Counted from the first letter of the stretch, positions 21,362 through 33,621 are shown. The stretch is DNA of 64,000 nt from Rhizopus sp. PT2906 (GCA_025529335.1 JAMYHX010000047.1:62001-126000); one strand, 5' to 3'. Translations and numbers: made by a program. The notes: generated from the letters alone by a model not told the origin.

Positions 21362-22878
21362 TGAATAACATGTAAGTTATGCAGAGTATAATATTACATA
21401 ATACGTTTAATAAAACGTGTAGTAGGATCAGTTGATAGAAATAAGTAACAGACGTTAAAATAAACAATTGCAAAAGTAGTTTACTAATTAACCCAAGATT
21501 AGCGTACACATACAAAGAAGTAATGAATTATCATCCGTTACCAAACAGAGTTGTTTAGATTGACTGTAGAAAGTTTTATCATTGCTGTATCATCTCTTCT
21601 TCAAATGTAAAGAAATAAAAGAAAAGGAAGTATCCAATGATCAATTTTTTCTTATTGTTCCTCTAATGGAATCTCCGACACGTTGATATCCTAACCGTAT
21701 TGAAAGGAAAATAGCTCCTTAAACAGCAGCCTAATTAATTATAAATTAAGAACCCATGATCTCCCATATAGATCATAGTTGACAATAATGCAAATCATTT
21801 TACAAAGAAAATGGTATATAGGACAGATACATTGTCTACCGAGCAAGTCAAATAATCAACCAATGTAGTCAATTGACTCTCTATCAACATAACCTCAAGA
21901 TCACAAGGCTATATGCAGAAAGCTTGTGACTTTGGAAATAAGTAGATGAAGAATAAGTATAGTCTTTGGGGGGGACAGCAGTGCCTTCGAATCAAGGGTT
22001 TCACTTCAACAATATGCAGTAAATCATACATGGTTTGTGACTCTTTTTTCTGAAAATTGAGATGAACAGCAGTGGCAGTTTAATGCATATGGAGATAGAG
22101 AGGCTCTGAATAAGCCATAGAGCTTCATCTGTTTCAAAAGGATACCGATAAGATTATACTCCCAGCTTCGTATAACCATGAGATCGTAAGCAAATCGCTT
22201 TCATTAACCATGCTGTTAAATGTTCTTTTTTTTATGTCTATGTGTTTAAAAAGAAAAAGAAAGAAAAGAGATAAAAAGAGGACCTTCCTTGCATTTACTC
22301 TTTGTTCGAGAAGAAAAAGTTGGAATATTTTCTTCTCCTTAAAAGCATTACTAGGTTTTTTTTTAGTAAAAGAAAAAAAAAAGTATAATTTTGACGTATT
22401 GCCATAGATAAATCCTTGTAAGATTTTTTTTTTTTTTCTGTTAAAATCTAATCTGTTCATCGGGTGCAAAGGTGTATGGATTCTTGACTTTTATTCTTGT
22501 CAACTTATAATTTCCGAATTGATTAAGAGAGAGAGACAATATTGGAAATACATTTGATCACTTTACTGCTCCAAAAAAAGAAAAAGAAAGAAAGACAGGT
22601 ACAGTAAATATGTCAAAACTATACTTTCTTTTTGACGGCTAAATGATTTGTACGCCAGTTAAAAGTATAATTACAATGTGCTTTTGGACATAGAAAACAT
22701 GTAAATTATAAAATACACTTTCCTTTTTGTCCAGAACACACGAATAAAAATACTTTAAGCGGGGTTGTAACGGGTTAACTTGTATCGCCGGATTCCGAAA
22801 TAGAAAAAGCAAGCTAAAACCTACTTATCAAGACCTTTCTTTCTCTTTCTCTTTCCTTTTCACCTTATTTTTAAAAGA
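21362..22878. other. intergenic, nothing recognised
   Basis: About 1.5 kb of AT-rich DNA with A/T runs near 22360-22440. The last part is the promoter of the LEA-like gene, including a CT-rich stretch just before its ATG. Confidence 0.5.
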
Positions 22879-23828
22879 ATGTCAGCTACAAGACACAATG
22901 AATACAGTATTCAAGAGAATGGACCATTACAACCTCCACCTTTACCCACCCATCAAATCATGACACCCTCACCAACACCTACTGTGAAACCACCGAACAT
23001 GGACTTGGATGCAGAAAAAATGAGTGGTTAGAAAAAATTGCTTACAATATAATGAATAATTAATAAAAAATATAGACATTCAATATATAGATACTGAAAA
23101 GGGTATGAAAAAGAGACGTATGGACAATAGAAATGGCTGCCTAAGGTGCCTGTGCTGTGCTTGCTGTCTTCCGGCATGGGCAGCAGGAATCGTGTGGTTC
23201 ATTATAATTGCTATCATCATTGTTGTCATTGTTCTCGGTGCTGTTGCTGGTACATTTGTCATGCCAAAAGTTGATATGGCTGGTGTATCAACAAGTCCTG
23301 CCGAAGGTGGCTCACAAATTAGTTTTACTGGAGAAACATTCAATATCAATTTCGGATTAATTATATCAGTCAATAACCCAAATTTATTAAGTATAGACTT
23401 GACAGATATCAAAGCCACTGTAAGTATACAAAACTATATGGCCATATTATCCACTTATATACATATCATAGGCTTATTACCCCAATCAAAGTGGAAAAGG
23501 GCGTACAAGAGTAGGAGGAGGATACCTAGCAGAGCAGTTTGTGCCTAAATATAGCAACTTTAACTTTACATTTCCGTTCGCCATTCAATATAACCCAACA
23601 TTAGACACGGATCAATCCGTCTTGAGTGACCTTGCAAGTAAATGTGGACTGACAGGAGAAAAGAAACAGGACATCACAGTTGATTATACGATTCATCTGA
23701 CCGCAAGAGTACTATTTATTAAAGTTCATCCAACTATAGATTCCTCAGCAACTTTCGCCTGTCCAATTAGCGCTAATGGTGCGTTAGATGGTCTAGGAGA
23801 TGGAACAACAATATCTGGATTAAGTTAG
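22879..23828 (+). CDS. LEA_2-like single-pass membrane protein
   Basis: Exons 22879..23026, 23076 (or 23091)..23419 and 23472..23828; 282 or 277 aa, since both acceptors are in frame. A Pro-rich cytosolic N-terminus (about 50 residues) is followed by a basic stretch, a Cys cluster ('GCLRCLCCACCLPAW') and a 22-residue hydrophobic membrane segment. Then comes a beta-rich domain with 'FNINFGLIISVNNPNLLSID', 'IKATAYYP', 'GGYLAEQFVPKYSNFNFTFP' and 'TVDYTIHLTARVLF', which matches the LEA14/LEA_2 (NDR1/HIN1-like) fold. In fungi these proteins are membrane anchored with unknown role, perhaps in stress or wall contact. The first donor (GTTAGA) is unusual. Confidence 0.68.
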
Positions 23829-25076
23829 ACCTTCTTTTTTCTTTTCCTGCATTTAAACATTTGCATTTTGTATATTATTCACCCCTTCTCTTCTTCTTCT
23901 TCTTTCTCCTGCTGCTAACCATTATCCCTTCTTTTTTTTTTTTTTGTATAAAAATTCTGTTTTCTGTTTATATACACACACATATTAGTATATAAAGGTA
24001 CATACCAGCGATCAATGACGAAAGCACTAGTCTCTTATTTTCTTTCTGCGATTTAAACCGTCGATCGTTAGACTCTTATTGGCAACATCTATTGATGAAC
24101 AGCATAATATCTGATTTATGTCATGAAATGCGTCTATTCTGCTAAAATGTCCGATTGTTGTCAAATCCGAATATTTGTATTTACACTGATTATTTTTAGT
24201 ATCATCAAAGCCCTGACTATATTTACATCAAATTCATTATTTTAAGAGACGATTACCGTAATTGATTATTGATTATCAGATCATTTTCTTGTTGCTTTTG
24301 ATGATGCATTTAAGCTCACTCCCTAATAATGATGCTTTCCTTCTAAAATAGACCGTATGTCCGTTAGCAAATCAGATGGCAACATCTTGGTTACACATCA
24401 ACAGAGGGTTTTTTTTTAGTTTTCACTTCCTCTTCTGATATGACTTTGGTGAAAGAAATGCAAAACTAAACACCACATGCCCAATTGAGGTTTAGATTAA
24501 TTATAAGTTCGAAAAAAAAATTTGTTAATATAAAGTACATTTCTTATCTACAACGATCTTGTCCCAAGATAAGCACTCAGAAGAAAGTTTGGTGATTCCT
24601 TGATCAATATCGATTCATAAAGAAGTGATAAGGGAAATGTATGTCAATGAATCTCTATATAATCTCTTTATTGTGCATTAAGGTGAGAGAAGGAAATCAT
24701 TATTACAAACAATGTCATTTTATATTTAATATATACTTGGGGTACCAGCAAAAATCAGATTGAACATACAATCGCACATTGATAATCGGCTGTCTTCGAT
24801 TGAAGAAGAAAGTTAGATACAGGGAAAAGGTATATGTACAGAAGAATTGGCCTTACTGCTTCGTTGATTCTGATTACAGAAACCTACTATACAATGTGAA
24901 AGAAGACGGCTCATTAAAAAAAAAAAACTCGTTTATGAAATCGTAATCAAGCTACTGTATTGGATTTAAAAAGCTCGGGAAGCATTCAATGCTTGCTCCG
25001 GAGATTGTTAAATATTATTTAGAATAAAACGGTAATAAAAATATACAATTCTTTATATAGTACATCACAAGAGAGG
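23829..25076. other. intergenic, convergent 3' regions
   Basis: About 1.25 kb without a supportable frame. Pyrimidine runs at about 23880-23945 follow the LEA-like gene; the rest is AT-rich. Confidence 0.55.
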
Positions 25077-26621
25077 TTACTGTGTTTCATTCTGTAATGG
25101 AGGACAGCAGTTGTTTTCTAAACAAGAGTCTTCTGTGCAACGTAATAGACATGTTGATGAATTCTGTAGATCCTATAAATGAAGGAGGTGTTAATAAGCA
25201 TAATGAATTCAACAAGAACCTTTAGCTTACCTGGCCCGAGTTATGGTCGCTGGCAATATCGCTGCTAGTATCATTCAGAGTGCCACTTTGGTTTATATTC
25301 TCTTCCTTGGGCATAATAGACAATGCTTGATCAATCTTTTTATCATCTATAAACTCAGGCTGAATGGTGGCCGAGTGAATACCAAAGCTGTGCAGTAGTC
25401 CACGTATTTGTGAAGCTAGATCCATATATTTTTCTCTTGATTCGATTAGCACATGAAGTGAGGCAATCAGCTTTGTATCTGATAGTTGCCACACGTGAAG
25501 CTCATGCACTGATAAAACACCATCCAGCTGATAAACAGTCAGTGTAATCTGTCTCTGATAAGTCCGCCATCATTTACCTTTACAAGCGACTCATGGACAT
25601 CTGAAAGAGGAACACTCTTGGGAACACCTTGCAACAGAATAGATGCTGTTTGACGGACTAAGATATGATGGTCAGTATGAGTAAGCAAATGGAGCCATTG
25701 AGCTACATACCCAGTGGGAGAGCTGATGTAAAGATGATGATTGTGATGAGGATACTAAGCAAATAAATGAGTAAAATCAAAACAAACAACTGTGTTTAAC
25801 AAACCTAACAAGAGGATCAAAGTAAAATCTCCAACTGAATGGAGTCAGCCATATAAACAAAGCGGACGCAATGACGCCTACGTTTCCCAGTGCATCACCA
25901 AGGACATGTAAAAATATCTATAGTCCAATTAGCCTTCTATATGAGCATAAATAGATTATATTTACCCCTTTCATATTTAAATGACCACCTCCATGATGAC
26001 TGTGATTGCCTTTCTCCGGATCACTATGTCCGTGACTATGTCCATGATCTTTTTAAAGATAATGTCAACTACGTTTGTAATGAAGCAATAGCGCATATAT
26101 TACCGTGAAATAAGAATAGACCGACGACATTAGCTAATAAACCCGCACCACCTGTGACTAATACCATGACAGGATTCTTAATTTCTTCAGGAGAAACGAA
26201 CCTTTCGATCGAATCGATAAGAATGGTGAAGCATAAGGCAAGTAGGAACACGCCATTGATCAACGCGCCTAATATTTCGGCTCTTTGCCATCCATAAGAG
26301 TATCTAGGATCGTATTTTGTAGAAGAGGCGACCTATTGATAGATTGGTGTTAGATATAGTAAATGCAATCCATGAATTCTTTTTACGTTGATAGCCCATA
26401 ATGCGATGCACATACTAAGAAGATCATTCAACATGTGAAATGAGTCAGCAATCTGTAAAAGAAATAATGAATGGTTTAGAAACACAGTGTACCCTAACTA
26501 AAAATGAAGCATACTTTACCAATGCTAACGAACTAACATAATAACCAATTACAATTTCTACAAAGAAGAAGCAAGTTGTAATAACAAGCATAAAGTAAAT
26601 CTTGTTTTTTCTGGACAACAT
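25077..26621 (-). CDS. CDF-family zinc transporter (ZRC1/COT1-like)
   Basis: Nine exons: 26621..26520, 26452..26387, 26332..26104, 26048..25966, 25917..25805, 25754..25711, 25657..25578, 25527..25231, 25172..25077; 369 aa. Cation diffusion facilitators move Zn2+ (or Co2+) from cytosol into the vacuole or secretory compartments in exchange for protons. Seen: 'SLALIADSFHMLNDLLSMCI' and 'ILGALINGVFLLALC' (membrane segments), a His-rich loop ('HDHGHSHGHSDPEKGNHSHH'), 'HVLGDALGNVGVIASALFIW' with the second Asp pair of the metal site, and the cytosolic domain 'LSVHELHVWQLSDTKLIASL'. The Cys-containing tail ('CLLRC', 'NNCCPP') is added by the last exon. An upstream in-frame extension exists, but this ATG fits the family. 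Confidence 0.9.
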
Positions 26622-27714
26622 ATTTTTTATACAAAAAAAGCTAAAAGAAATGAAAAGAAAAAAGAGAGATTTTTCATTTGCATGTAAATTTATATAAAGG
26701 GGTGACACTTTTTGACTAAGGGATGACAACAAAGAAAGCAGGGTATTCCTATTTTTCTTAAAACGGAACTCATATATGCACTGTCACCATGGTGATCTCT
26801 AACCTTTATGACTGAATATGGCTCGTATTGAAGCTATAATACATTAATTTGCTTCATTCATGATAAAGTGTTGCCATGATATCAAGTTACACAATGACCC
26901 TGTTGCGGGGGAAATCGTGGCTTTTAAGGTACATGGCAACATTAGCAATGGCCATTAAGGTACACCTCCATCACGGAAGATGATGTTATCTCATGATGAT
27001 GAATGATCAATATTATTAAAAGAAAGTCATTTCTGTATTCCGTTATGTGAGTGACAATATGCATACATATAATCGCATGCACTCATGCATCAATTAACAC
27101 ACCTTTTTTTTAATTTCTTCGAATCAAACAAATTACCACTGTGCAGGATATGATCTCATCTGATTATTTCCAGTTACTTATGACACATTTGTACTACAAA
27201 TGGAAATAGAATGCAAAGTGTCATTCCATTTGCTATTTTCTTTAACCGCAAAAACACCCGAGGAGCAGTGAACATTGATGCATATGAAGTCAATACTTTA
27301 GAGAATGACATCTTCATCTATAAATGTCTTTTATATTGTTAAATGAAAAAGGAAATCTTATTCATGAAAAAGACTTGAATATTTCTCACCATATTAATAC
27401 TCGTAATGTAAATGGCCTTGAGCATGTTGAAATTATCAAAGTGAGTAGTCAGGTTGCTTATCCGAGACTTTTACAAAGTGCAAGGATTGAATACTCAATA
27501 AAGCATTTTCCAAATGAGCATTCTGAAAGTTATAATTTAATTTGCTCTACAAATTTGCATATATCAATAGTTTATTCCATTCCTACTACAATCCACCTGT
27601 TAGACCAGTCGTATGCTCACTGATAACGTGCTCAGTTTTTTCTTGTCAGATTCAACTCACTGCTGTCGGAGTTCTCTATAGATTTACCTGCCATTTTGAA
27701 AGTCGATAAAAAAT
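26622..27714. other. divergent promoter region, CDF gene and threonine synthase
   Basis: Holds the 5' flanks of both genes. A 99-codon frame at 27324-27623 has ordinary composition but no recognisable domain and overlaps the THR4 promoter; I do not call it a gene. Confidence 0.45.
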
Positions 27715-27721
27715 GAGTCAC
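27715..27721. promoter_or_regulatory. Gcn4/CPC1-type site (TGAGTCA)
   Basis: A perfect bZIP half-site pair, TGAGTCA, lies 81 bp before the threonine synthase ATG. General amino-acid control regulators of the Gcn4/CpcA type bind this sequence upstream of amino-acid biosynthesis genes in fungi. One perfect copy can arise by chance, but position and gene function fit. Confidence 0.4.
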
Positions 27722-27801
27722 TATTCACCTTTTTTAGCACCAATAAAAATGCAGACCCTGATTGAACACTTGTTACTCTTCTTTACACAACAATTAAAAA
27801 A

Positions 27802-29449
27802 ATGAAGTATAGATCTACTCGTGGACAAGCCAAAAACTACAGCTTTGAAGAAGCTGTCATGACTGGCCTTGCTCCTGACGGTGGCTTGTTTATTCCTCAA
27901 GCTATTCCTAAATTACCTGACAATTGGCGTCAGGATTGGTCTCAGTACACTTTCCAGCAGTTGGCTGCCAGTATCTTGTCTTTATACATTGACTCATCCG
28001 AAATCCCTCGAGAAGATCTTGAAACACTTATCAATCGCTCTTATTCAACCTTCAGATCAAGTGATGTCACACCCTTGGCCAAGATTAAAGACGGATTCCA
28101 TGTGTTGGAACTATTCCATGGTCCAACCTTTGCCTTTAAGGATGTCGCTCTTCAATTTGTTGGTAATCTCTTTGAATACTTTTTAGAAAGACGTAATAGA
28201 CAAGAACCTGCTGGTGGAAAAACTCACCGTCTTACTGTTGTTGGTGCTACTTCTGGTGATACCGGAAGGTATGAAATGTATACATAATGATGATTGATAT
28301 CTAATCTATATATCTAGTGCTGCCATCTATGGTCTTAGAAACAAAAAGAATGTCTCTGTCTTTATCCTTCATCCTCATGGAAGAGTCAGTCCTATTCAAG
28401 AAGCACAAATGACAACCGTTTTGGATGCTAATGTCCACAACTTGGCCGTCGAAGGTACATTCGATGACTGTCAAGATATTGTCAAGATCTTGTTTGGTAA
28501 TAAGGAATTCAATGGTCGTCATCACTTGGGTGCTGTCAATTCTATCAATTGGGCTCGTATCTTGGCACAGACAGTTTACTATTTCCAAGCTTACTTTTCC
28601 CTTCTTCGCTCTTTAAATATCGATCCTGCATCTCCTGAAGCTGAATCCATCAAGTTTGATTTCTCTGTTCCTACTGGTAACTTTGGTGATGTCTTGGCTG
28701 GTTACTATGCCTATCGTATGGGTCTTCCCGTTAACAAGCTGTTGATTGCTACCAATGAAAATGATATTCTTTATCGCTTCTTCCGTTCACACGCATATGA
28801 AAAACAGACTGGCGGTGATGGTGCTGTTAAGGCTACCTTATCTCCTGCTATGGATATCTTGGTATCATCTAACTTTGAACGTTTGTTATGGTACTTGGCT
28901 CGCGAAACAGAGGCAGATGAAGGACAGACAGAAAACGAGGAACTCTGTGATAAGGCAGGACAAACAGTCGCCGAATGGATGCAAGAGTTGAAGGAAAAAG
29001 GTGTATTCAAAGTATCTGATCAAGCTGTCATCAAGGCACGTCAAATATTTGATGCTAGCCGTGTCACGGATGAAGAGACATCAGCTACTATTCGTGCCTA
29101 TTACGAACCTACAGATAAACAGGTGAAGCCTTATGTACTTGATCCTCATACGGCTGTCGGTGTTGCAGCAGCTGATGAATTCATTGAACGTGAACAACTC
29201 AAGACATATCCTAACGGATCACATACCTTGATTTGCTTGGCTACTGCTCATCCTGCAAAGTTCTCTGAAGCTGTTGAAAACGCCTTAAAGTCAAATCCCC
29301 ACTTCAATTTTGAAAAGGATATCTTACCAAGTGAATTTGTTGGCTTATTAGACAAGGAACGTAGAGTCACATTTGTTGAACGACCAGAACCACAGTTAGT
29401 CATGAATGTTATTGAAAACGAGTTACGTAAAGAAGGTATCTCATTCTAG
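27802..29449 (+). CDS. THR4: threonine synthase
   Basis: Two exons (27802..28268, 28318..29449) with a 49-bp intron; 532 aa, close to fungal Thr4. It converts O-phosphohomoserine to threonine and phosphate with pyridoxal phosphate. Seen: the N-terminal 'KYRSTRGQ' and 'AVMTGLAPDGGLFIP', the PLP lysine in 'HGPTFAFKDVALQF' (Lys113), 'VGATSGDTGSAAIYGLR' across the intron, 'SPIQEAQMTT', 'VNSINWARILAQTVYYF', the PLP phosphate loop around 'PTGNFGDVLAGYYA', and 'LDPHTAVGVAAADEF'. The start is the first ATG and matches the usual N-terminus. The sequence is intact and highly conserved. Confidence 0.95.
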
Positions 29450-29534
29450 ACCGTTGATATTACTATTATTATTGTTGCCATTACTACTGCTTGTACCATT
29501 CAAATAAATATGCATTAGAAAAAGAAAAGGGACT

Positions 29535-32199
29535 TTATTGTTTTTGTTGTTGACGAGGTGCAGATGATTCTTTAGCACCAAGAGGAACATCGTCATCTTC
29601 ATCATCATCTTCATGTACACTGTTGGTAAAACGAGAATTAGCAAACATTTGAGATTGGCTCCACATTGGATTGTATTGGCCATATTGTTGCTGCATTAGC
29701 ATCATGGACATGTGTGGGTCCATCATCATGGGCATCATGGGCATGTTCATCATTGGATACATCATGGGTTGTCCCATTAAACCCATCATTGGCATTTGGC
29801 CAGTCATCATGGGCATCTGTGGCATATTCATCATGGGTTGATTCATCATACCCATCATGGGTGGCTATCATGTCCTGTGAGTTATGGATAAGGTAAATGC
29901 ATCTATAGAAACTTACCTGCATCATTGAGTGTTGTGGTTGCTGCATCGACTGTTGCTGTGCTCTCTGTTCCATAAGATATCTTTCTCGTTCTCTTTGCAG
30001 TATGCCTTCCTTATCAAGTAATCTACTCTTGTTTGCTTCCTTTTGTTTCTTTTCATGTTCAATTTGAGAAATCATACCAACCAAACCAGCGCGAGGCTCT
30101 GGAGGTTTGTTGGGTACTTGAATCAATGGCTGACCTGTAGCTCTTGCATAGCCTTCTTGATCTCGAGCAGAGGGATGATCTGGTCTAAATGTGTCTAATA
30201 ATGAATTTTGAGTAGCAAAATTATCGCCTAGCTGAGGAATAACCGGGCCATCTTCAGTCATTATGGGGTATCCGTTACTGTAATACTGTTGAGTATCGTA
30301 CATTTCATCATAATACTCCTCTCCTTGAGGGTGATGCTGATTATAGTATAATGTTTGTCTTGATTGATGAATAGGGATATCGTCATCACTATCACTGTAG
30401 CCTTCTTCTTCTTCCTGTTCATCTTCTTCTTCTTCTTCAGAATCACTAATTTGTGTCTGCGTTGCCTTTGGTCGAGGTTTTTTTGGTTGAGATTTTGGCT
30501 TTGTATCAGCATCAGACTCGTCCTCCTCACTATCCTCATCTGTATCGAATGGCTCAACTTTTTTGGTTTCCTTTAAGGGTAAACTTGTATTTGAAGACAA
30601 AGGTGTTTCTTTCTTGGTATTGTTTGTAGTTTCGATCTCTTGGGATTTTGATGTAGATTGCTTCTTTTTGGCAAACACAGAATCATCACTGTCAGATTCC
30701 TCTTCGTCCTCCTCTTCCTCTTCTTCACCTTCATCACTGGCATAAATAGCGTGGCTTTGGTTTCCACGTATCTGCTGTTGCATTGGCTGTTGCATTGGTT
30801 GTTGCATTGGCTGTTGCATTGGCTGTTGCATTGGCTGTTGCATTGGTTGTTGCATTGGTTGTTGCATTAGTTGTTGATTAAAGTTTAAGAGAGGGGTAGA
30901 TGCTCTTTGATTTGGTATTTGGTGAATCAAACCGAATTGGCGCATAGGCTGCTGCTGCTGTTGTTGTTGTTGCTGTTGTCTTGTATTTAATTTTTGTAGT
31001 AGAATATCCGAGAATTGTGCCTTATTGTCTAATAGCTTTTGGTTGATCACATCAACATGCATAAAGACATCTTGCAAGTCCAAGAATAAAGAGCTATCGG
31101 GAGATTCACCAAAATTAAGAGATTGAACATTAGTTGTGTCATTCAACAGCTGACTGGGCCTTCCATAGATCTTGAATGAGTCAAAGATAGTAATGATCCA
31201 TTGAGCAAGTTCCTTTGTGGAAGACGCCATGACCAAAGCAGTTGAATACTCATTATTAATGATGCCTTCAATTTTAAAAATAGTAGATACTTCCATTAAT
31301 TGAGGTGATTCAGGGTAGATGACATATGCCTGTAAAACCTGTGTCATTGCATATAAAGGTGATTTCGATTTCTTGGATTCATAAAATGAAATGGATGCCT
31401 CTTTACTCTTATTGAACAGCTTCTTTGATTTTTCAGAAATGTTCAACCAGTATCGTTGCCACTCTGTTGTACCTGACAACCTAACTTGCACATATCCTTC
31501 CATCTTGGTCTGTGGTTTACTTAACAAATCACTAAATGTCGATCTTGTAATCAATCTTCTTGTATAAATCTCTTGTAATTTTGAACATTCAAAGCAAGAT
31601 AAGCGAATAGAGCAAATCCATTTCAAAAGCATTTCATATTCAATAGCATTGAATAGAAACCTATTTTGTCCTGCGGAATTAAGTGAAAATATATTGTCCT
31701 TTTCACTATAAATCTCGACTTTTGAGTCTGTTATGTTTATAAATTGAGGCATGATCTCGTCTCCTTCTATGTCTTCCCATAATGTTAATACTGGTCCACA
31801 CAGCTCCATATACCACTTTGTCCAATCATTCTCTCCAAGCGGTCTTCCGTCTACTGTCAAGTCATTCTTCTTGTAAACATAGCCTTCAAGGTATACTTTT
31901 TGCGAATAATTCTCGTACAACTTTTGAACACTGGCCATGTCACTTGGTACAGGCACATTGTTTTGTAAAAATTGTGGTACAGGCTTAATAAAGTTGGCTG
32001 GTCTCGTCGTATTCTTCATTGCCATATTCCTGACCGAAATAGGTCGAGGATAGCTGGGAGCTCTTTGGAATGAAAGTGGACGATCGTCGTCGTCATCTTT
32101 ATGCCCTCCCGAAAAAGCAGGAGCCTCATGGTTGTTGTCTTGTAATTGTACATTGTTCATCCCATTGACAAGGGAAGCTTCTTCAGATGAGCTAATCAT
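29535..32199 (-). CDS. CAF120/Skg3-like PH-domain protein with polyQ, acidic and Met-rich tail
   Basis: Exon 1 32199..29917, a 52-bp intron, exon 2 29864..29535; 870 aa. Motifs typical of the yeast Caf120/Skg3 family are 'LEGYVYKKNDL', 'WTKWYMELCGPVLTLWED', 'PQFINITDSKVEIYS', 'SLNSAGQNRFLFNA', 'ISFYESKKSKSPLYAMTQVL' and 'FDSFKIYGRPSQLL', spanning two PH-like units (about residues 100-360). A polyQ run, a QQPM repeat and an Asp/Glu/Ser-rich disordered segment follow. The last exon encodes a Met-rich tail ('PPMMGMMNQPMMNMPQMP'). Caf120 associates with CCR4-NOT and Skg3 with polarised growth sites; which role applies is not shown. Without the splice the frame runs on through an Asp/His-rich shadow translation. 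Confidence 0.78.
30775..30872. repeat. coding 12-bp tandem repeat (QQPM) in the CAF120-like gene
   Basis: About eight copies of a 12-bp unit (variants of TTGCATTGGCTG on the plus strand) encode Gln-Gln-Pro-Met repeats. A CAG/CAA polyglutamine tract lies about 80 bp away (30947-30977). Copy number is likely to vary between strains. Confidence 0.9.
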
Positions 32200-32449
32200 G
32201 CTATCCTCACTAAAAATAAGTTGCCTATATTAAGCATATCTTGGGTGACTAGTTTACCTTCCACTCTTGACTAAAGGAGGGAGGGTTGAAGTAAAGGTGA
32301 CCTTAATAGAGAAGAAAAGAAAGGGAAATATAAGGGTACACGAAGTCTATTTTAAGCACCACACGTGATATGGGCTCATATGGCTGTGATTTTTCACTTT
32401 AGGACCCCGAAAATGAACAGTGAAGGTATTGAAGATAAAATTAGGTGAA

Positions 32450-32843
32450 CACTACATACACCAGAAAATAAGCTAATATTACGGGCGCTTCTTCTAGGCA
32501 CTACATGTGACATCATTTTACAACTTCACACTACCAAAGTCTCTACCTAACCTAAAGCTGTCCAATTCACTCTTTCATATAAAATACAAATTTATCATAA
32601 TTACACTTGATTGGATCTTTGTTGATAGAACTGACAACATAGAATTAGAATATAAAAATAACTTTTCTTTTTTATCTCTTTCTTCTTGAAAAGATCCAAT
32701 CCAAGATGGTAACTTCATAAAGCCATGTTTAGTGTGGCGCTGCACATTGGAAAGTTTTATTGGAAGATGTCATAGGTAATGAGTAGAGGAAGCGCCCGTA
32801 GTATTAGTCTAATTTCTGGTGCATTTTTCTGGTGCAGGTAATG
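32450..32843. mobile_element. MITE-like element, copy 2
   Basis: About 394 bp, colinear with 7820-8216. The left inverted repeat at 32459-32488 and the right one at 32792-32821 match at 26 of 30 positions. The repeats start CACCAGAAA and end in the sequence around 'TACGGGCGC'. The right end carries the extra 'GGTGCA' unit, mirroring the left end of copy 1. No coding capacity. It lies between the CAF120-like promoter and a broken nuclease-like gene. Confidence 0.8.
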
Positions 32844-32939
32844 TTTCCCTTTATATGGCATTATTGTTGCTGTAGACAAGGTAGCCGGTCTATCCATTGA
32901 TTATGAACCGGTTGTAAGACAGTGTTTTGGCGTTTTCTC

Positions 32940-33621
32940 GCGTTTACTACGATCTTTGCCTCGGTTGACAGATCAGTCAGAAGTTAAGGAATGCCGCCTC
33001 TGCTCTCGTTATCTATAACCAGTTCTGCAAGGCCAGTTCGATCAAATAACATCACACGGTGAAATTTTCTTTGATTTCACCGACGAACAATATATATAAC
33101 GTCTTGTTTCTGCTGATGCCAGCCTCAGTAGACATCGTCCAGACAGAAGCATCACTTTGACTGTCGGTGGTAAAAAGAAAAACCTTGGGTATATCGAGGT
33201 TAAGCCATTCAATGCAGCCCTAAATCACCAAAAAGTAAACGTCAACCTTGTGCGTTTAGGAGTTTTTGGGAAAAATGCCCTCGATACCCACCATAGTCAA
33301 AATGTCATGGCTATTCAAGCAGTAGGCATGGATATGACATTCTATCTGGTGCAACGGACAGCGAGCAAGCTGTACTTAATGTTCGAGCTAGAACACATTA
33401 GATTTCCGTCATCAATTGATAAAATGACGATGATGTTCGTACTGATGGACAAGGTGATGGACATTATCAAAATCTTCAGGACATACTGTGTCACAAGCCC
33501 TGAACAGACAAGTATAGTCGAGGTTTCCAAGGAGACTTTAAAGTCACCAATTTTACGGGCGATGACAACTGCGACTGTGAGTCGCAAAAGAAAAAATCCT
33601 CACCAGCACTCTCATTTCTAA
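32940..33621 (+). pseudogene. PD-(D/E)XK-like nuclease-family protein, broken
   Basis: The open part (about 33130-33621) shows 'RHRPDRSITLTVGG', 'NLGYIEVKPF' and 'NLVRLGVFGKNAL', then 'QAVGMDMTFYLVQ' and 'LMFELEHIRFPSS'. These correspond block for block to the protein at 59.2-60.2 kb ('RPDLTISSLHG', 'GYGEAKS', 'DLLRVAILCKDAL', 'LQVIGRTITFYVVVLP'). Upstream the same frame continues with 'CRLCSRYL', a TAA, 'PVLQGQFD' and a second TAA near 33098, where the relative has 'YELSTRYIDPFLCGLFDDPD'. Asp plus Glu-x-Lys is the PD-(D/E)XK core. The two in-frame stops mark a pseudogene. The nuclease function is inferred from the motif. Confidence 0.5.

Noticed and set aside
22134..22469. Minus-strand frame of 111 codons
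   Set aside because: It is dominated by Lys/Phe from A/T runs, has no ATG context or motif, and both strands are equally open.
27324..27623. 99-codon frame before threonine synthase
   Set aside because: Composition is ordinary, but there is no recognisable domain, and it sits in the divergent promoter of two strong genes. I could not support it.
29666..29896. Open frame antisense to the Met-rich exon, and the Asp/His-rich read-through of the sense gene
   Set aside because: Both are shadows of the ATG-repeat coding sequence. The 52-bp GT-AG intron (29865-29916) gives a coherent Met-rich exon instead.
30775..30872. Regular repeat array that could suggest a CRISPR-like or satellite array
   Set aside because: The unit is 12 bp, directly adjacent without spacers, and encodes QQPM in frame within the CAF120-like protein.
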